From the NCBI GenBank assembly GCA_018402075.1, contig JAGYJP010000003.1, forward strand, positions 186,001-250,000: a stretch of 64,000 nt of DNA, written 5' to 3'. This document shows, piece after piece, positions 60,785 through 64,000 of this stretch. Each line of letters opens with the position of its first letter. Within the stretch, counting starts at the first letter, position 1. This DNA is from Candidatus Nanopelagicales bacterium. Its GTDB lineage: Bacteria; Actinomycetota; Actinomycetes; S36-B12. The notes beneath the pieces are model-generated. The model searched no databases and was not told where the DNA came from. It saw nothing but the letters and a program-made list of their open reading frames with translations. The translations under genes were made by a program, and so were the position numbers.

Positions 60785-63349
60785 GTGTCAGATGACATTG
60801 AAGTTGAAGTAGTAAGTAGTCACGGCCGGATTGAACCGGTGGACCTGCAAACTGAAATGCAGCGTTCCTATCTCGACTACTCAATGTCGGTCATTGTTTC
60901 CCGCGCCCTCCCCGATGTTCGCGATGGCCTCAAGCCAGTGCACCGTCGGGTTATTTATGCAATGTATGACGGCGGCTATCGCCCCGATCGCAACTTCTCC
61001 AAGAGTGCTCGCGTTGTCGGCGATGTCATGGGTAGTTACCACCCGCACGGCGACAGTGCCATTTACGATGCTCTTGTTCGCCTGGCCCAACCGTGGTCAT
61101 TGCGCTACCCACTTGTCCAGGGCCAGGGTAATTTCGGCTCACCCGGCAACGATCCCCCCGCTGCTCAGCGTTACACCGAGTGCCGCATGGCTGCTCTTGC
61201 CATGGAAATGGTTCGCGACATTGACGAAGACACCGTTGATTTCCAACCCAACTACGACGGTCGCACATTAGAACCATCTGTTCTGCCCAGCAGATTCCCC
61301 AATCTCTTGGTGAACGGTGCTTCGGGCATTGCCGTGGGCATGGCCACCAATATTCCGCCACACAACCTAAGGGAAATCGCCGCTGCGGCCCAGTGGTTGT
61401 TAGCCAACCCCGAATCAACATCTGAACAACGTCAAACCGCCATGATGGAACTGGTCAAAGGGCCAGACTTTCCCACAGGCGCGCTAATTGTTGGGCGTAA
61501 AGGAATTGAAGATGCCCAGCGCACCGGCCGAGGCTCCATCACCATGCGCGCGGTGGTCACCGTCGAGGAAGATAAACGCGGCCGTCAGATTCTCGTGGTC
61601 ACCCAACTCCCTTACCAGGTTAATCCGGACAACCTGTTACTTCGCATAGCGGAGTTGGTCGGAGACGGCAAACTCACCGGCATCTCCGATGTTCGCGATG
61701 ATTCATCCTCGCGCACCGGCATGCGCTTGATCATTGAACTCAAACGCGATGCAGTTGCTCAAGTTGTGTTGAACCAGCTGTACAAGCACACCCAACTTCA
61801 AGACAACTTCGGTGCCAATATGTTGGCCCTCGTTGATGGAGTTCCGCGAACTTTAAGTCTTGAAGCATTCCTGTCACATTGGGTCACCCATCAAATTGAA
61901 GTGATTCAGCGACGTACCAAATACCGGCTACGCAAAGCTGAAGAGCGTGCGCATATTCTGCGTGGCTACCTTCAAGCCCTTGATGCACTTGACGAAGTCA
62001 TTGCGCTAATCAGGTCCAGTGCCACGGTCGAGGATGCTCGTTCCGGTTTAATGAACCTGCTGGAAATCGATGAAATTCAAGCCACCGCGATTCTTGATAT
62101 GCAGTTACGCAGATTGGCAGCACTCGAGCGCCAAAAGATCATCGATGAATTCGAAGACTTGATGGTCAAGATTGCTGACTTCAATGACATTCTGTCAAAC
62201 CCCACCCGTCAGCGTCAGATTGTTAGCGATGAACTTACCGAGATCTCTGACAAGTTTGGCGATGACCGCCGGTCAGATTTCGTGGCCTGGGATGGCGATG
62301 TCACCGACGAAGATCTCATTGCCGAAGAAGATGTTGTTGTAACTATCACCTCGGGTGGCTACGCCAAGCGCACCAAGAGTGATTTGTATCGCGCTCAGCG
62401 TCGTGGTGGTCGTGGTGTCAAGGGTGCGGCCCTTCGCCAAGACGATGTCGTGGACCACATGTTTATCTCCACCACCCATCACTGGATTTTGTTCTTCACC
62501 AATCTGGGTCGGGTGTATCGGGCAAAGGCGTATCAACTCCCCGAAGCTGGTCGCGATGCTCGCGGTCAGCATGTGGCAAACCTTCTGGCGTTCCAACCCG
62601 ATGAAACAATTGCCCAGGTGCTCGCGATTCCAGATTATGAAGCCAGTGACTACTTGGTCCTGGCCACGGAAGCTGGTCTGGTGAAGAAAACCAAGTTGAG
62701 TGAATACGACACCAACCGTCAGGGTGGAATTATTGCGATCAACCTGCACGAAGGCGATCACTTGATCGGTGCCCGCCTTGTTTCTGAAGAAAATGATCTG
62801 CTCTTGGTGTCCAAGAAGGGACGTTCGGCTCGATTTAGTGCGGCCAATTCAAGTTTACGCCCAACAGGTCGAGCAACAGGTGGTGTCATCGGCATGCGTT
62901 TCAAAGAAGGTGATTCCCTGTTATCCATGGATGTCGCAACACCTAATAGTTATGTGGTCACGATTACCGATGGTGGCTTTGGCAAACGTACCAGCATCGA
63001 CGAGTGGCAACCTAAGGGTCGCGGCGGCACTGGTGTGCGCGCCATGAAGTTGCCGGAGGAGCGCGGTCACCTGGTAGGTGCCATGGTCTGTTCGGATACC
63101 GATCAAATATTTGCCATTGCATCTAACGGAGTGGTGATTCGCACGAAGGTCGATGAAATAAGGGCTTCAGGTCGCGACACTATGGGTGTGCGCATGATGC
63201 GCCTTGGTGAAGACACCAGTGTGGTTGCTGTTGCCCGTGGAGGCGAAGTCGATGAAGATGATCAAGAAGATCAAATGGATCAAGAAGGTCAAGTAGATCA
63301 AGTAATTGCAGTAGAGATTGAGGTTCCCGAAACGGAAGTAAGTGAATGA
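60785..63349 (+). CDS. gyrA: DNA gyrase subunit A
   Basis: 854 residues from GTG 60785. The catalytic tyrosine is in [10 protein letters not shown] (about 130-139). The quinolone region reads [20 protein letters not shown], with Ser at the E. coli Ser83 position and Asp at Asp87, which predicts a susceptible type. The C-terminal beta-pinwheel contains the GyrA box [13 protein letters not shown]. The last 35 residues are an acidic Asp-Gln-rich tail coded by degenerate GATCAA repeats. The stop overlaps the next gene (ATGA). Confidence 0.98.
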   Translation: MSDDIEVEVVSSHGRIEPVDLQTEMQRSYLDYSMSVIVSRALPDVRDGLKPVHRRVIYAMYDGGYRPDRNFSKSARVVGDVMGSYHPHGDSAIYDALVRLAQPWSLRYPLVQGQGNFGSPGNDPPAAQRYTECRMAALAMEMVRDIDEDTVDFQPNYDGRTLEPSVLPSRFPNLLVNGASGIAVGMATNIPPHNLREIAAAAQWLLANPESTSEQRQTAMMELVKGPDFPTGALIVGRKGIEDAQRTGRGSITMRAVVTVEEDKRGRQILVVTQLPYQVNPDNLLLRIAELVGDGKLTGISDVRDDSSSRTGMRLIIELKRDAVAQVVLNQLYKHTQLQDNFGANMLALVDGVPRTLSLEAFLSHWVTHQIEVIQRRTKYRLRKAEERAHILRGYLQALDALDEVIALIRSSATVEDARSGLMNLLEIDEIQATAILDMQLRRLAALERQKIIDEFEDLMVKIADFNDILSNPTRQRQIVSDELTEISDKFGDDRRSDFVAWDGDVTDEDLIAEEDVVVTITSGGYAKRTKSDLYRAQRRGGRGVKGAALRQDDVVDHMFISTTHHWILFFTNLGRVYRAKAYQLPEAGRDARGQHVANLLAFQPDETIAQVLAIPDYEASDYLVLATEAGLVKKTKLSEYDTNRQGGIIAINLHEGDHLIGARLVSEENDLLLVSKKGRSARFSAANSSLRPTGRATGGVIGMRFKEGDSLLSMDVATPNSYVVTITDGGFGKRTSIDEWQPKGRGGTGVRAMKLPEERGHLVGAMVCSDTDQIFAIASNGVVIRTKVDEIRASGRDTMGVRMMRLGEDTSVVAVARGGEVDEDDQEDQMDQEGQVDQVIAVEIEVPETEVSE

Positions 63350-63714
63350 GCGGTCGGCGCGCACGCCTCTATGTCACCAGGTTTGATCCCTGGTCGGTAA
63401 CAAAGGCTGCGTTCCTACTCTCACTTGCTATTGCCATTGTTCTCGTTGTTGCAGTATCGGTGGTGTGGTTCGTGTTGGATCGCACCGGTGTGATCGTGTC
63501 ACTGTCGGGAACTGTCACCGATGTTGTCGGTGGAACAAGTGGCCTTGACCTTGTCACCACCCTTGGCTTCGGTCAGGTTATTGGCGCCACGTTGATCGTG
63601 GCTTCAGTTGAGATCGTTTTAGTCTCCGCGCTCGCCGGTTTGTTCACCATCATGTACAACTTGACCGTGGGCATCACCGGGGGAGTTGAAGTGGTCCTCA
63701 GCGAAGACGTATAG
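63346..63714 (+). CDS. DUF3566-family membrane protein
   Basis: 122 residues with two membrane helices (about 20-42 and 80-104). [20 protein letters not shown] at the start and [19 protein letters not shown] near the end are hallmark DUF3566 sequences. The family always sits next to gyrA in Actinobacteria (Rv0007-type in mycobacteria); its role is not well defined. ATG 63346 overlaps the gyrA stop, so expression is coupled to gyrase. Confidence 0.9.
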   Translation: MSGRRARLYVTRFDPWSVTKAAFLLSLAIAIVLVVAVSVVWFVLDRTGVIVSLSGTVTDVVGGTSGLDLVTTLGFGQVIGATLIVASVEIVLVSALAGLFTIMYNLTVGITGGVEVVLSEDV

Positions 63715-63794
63715 GAAGGCAGCACTCGTTTGTTCATCGAAATGTCACCCAAGAAGGGGTGAACACTTCCCAACTCAGGCTTAAGGTGAGAGTT

Positions 63795-63905
63795 ATGAAT
63801 GACATGACTCCTGAGTACTTCGAGAACGAGGAAGAACCCGAAATCGAGCGGGATCCCACGTCGCCGGTTTTCCTTGACGACCTCACCGATCTCGACGACG
63901 AATAA
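63795..63905 (+). CDS. Possible small acidic protein (36 residues)
   Basis: The frame starts MNDMTPEYFENEEEPEIERD, continues PTSPVFLDDLTDLDDE and stops at TAA 63903. AGGTGAGAG lies 2-10 nt before the ATG. The composition is strongly acidic (about 15 Asp/Glu) with no hydrophobic core. It may be a real small peptide downstream of the gyrase operon; no family recognised. Confidence 0.45.
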   Translation: MNDMTPEYFENEEEPEIERDPTSPVFLDDLTDLDDE

Positions 63906-64000
63906 CTATCTGTCACCTTTGACCTGAACCCCTTTCAGGGGAGTTGTAGTGGTCCTCAGTGCGGATCTTTCACCGAGGCTGTGTAGGCTCAGGCTGCTAT
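63906..64000 (+). repeat. Partial duplicate of the DUF3566 gene end
   Basis: 63938-63961 matches 63680-63703 at 22 of 24 bases (second copy GGGGAGTTGTAGTGGTCCTC then AGTG); the first copy encodes the DUF3566 C-terminus. A small hairpin CCCCT-TTC-AGGGG (63929-63941) overlaps its left edge. Nothing else was recognised up to the window end. Confidence 0.5.

Noticed and set aside
63906..64000. tRNA gene at the right edge, as often found after gyrA
   Set aside because: No cloverleaf, T-loop GGTTCGA or acceptor pairing could be drawn.

Overview
The window is the replication-origin neighbourhood of an actinobacterial chromosome of moderate GC (about one half by eye). Evidence: gene order rpmH-dnaA-oriC-dnaN-recF-dciA-gyrB-gyrA-DUF3566; the block cca-DUF6049-murJ-pseudokinase-sigM-trxB-trxA-cwlM-parB-parA-rsmG-jag-yidC-yidD-rnpA; PadR plus myo-inositol-phosphate synthase; a mycothiol-type DinB-fold enzyme; and a FemX-type enzyme. 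From general knowledge, both halves match mycobacterial and Streptomyces gene order (in M. tuberculosis roughly Rv0046c-Rv0058 and Rv3907c-Rv0007). Several convergent genes overlap at their 3' ends, many starts have no visible Shine-Dalgarno, and operons overlap by 4 bp. This suggests a compact, possibly streamlined aquatic lineage, but the genus cannot be read from the sequence.

Layout. 1-3.6 kb: copper/sulfur envelope genes (CopC, CopD-CtaG fusion, rhodanese lipoprotein behind a CsoR/CstR-like operator) and an L,D-transpeptidase. 3.6-12.3 kb: accessory metabolism (nitrilase-family amidase, mycothiol enzyme, a broken small gene, EamA exporter, PPK2, CHASE3-like/SpoIIE phosphatase, secreted clan-A glycosidase, class III aminotransferase, two small unknown genes). 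12.4-19.3 kb: MazG-like pyrophosphohydrolase, SbcCD nuclease, and DnaB helicase interrupted by a 402-residue intein in its P-loop. 19.5-22.6 kb: low-molecular-weight phosphatase, a membrane protein and the rpsF-ssb-rpsR-rplI operon. 22.8-24.3 kb: VapBC pair and exonuclease III. 24.3-30.7 kb: cell-wall genes (FemX, an alanine-racemase-like protein lacking the usual Tyr motif, GT87, class A PBP, DUF5318). 30.8-33.8 kb: PadR, inositol-phosphate synthase and an MFS exporter. 33.9-48.4 kb: CCA enzyme, lipid II flippase module, SigM with its anti-sigma, thioredoxin system, CwlM-like protein, aminotransferase and a D-Ala-D-Ala ligase homologue. 48.4-64 kb: parB/parA with two variant parS sites, rsmG, membrane insertase genes, and the origin with dnaA, dnaN, recF, dciA, gyrB, gyrA.

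Taken together this is mostly a core replication, segregation and cell-wall region. No prophage, CRISPR array, rRNA or tRNA was recognised. The most unusual items are the class 3 (WCT-type) DnaB intein with an added Cys-rich module; strong terminator hairpins lying inside the 5' coding part of two genes; a tandem pair of perfect DnaA boxes directly upstream of parB; two identical off-consensus parS sites, one forming the first codons of rsmG; catalytically degenerate cell-wall enzymes (racemase-like, amidase-like and kinase-like); and a small gene broken by a 14-bp tandem duplication. I see no convincing wholly new multi-gene system. The best candidate for something undescribed is the two-gene small-protein unit at 11.85-12.30 kb with its palindromic upstream region.
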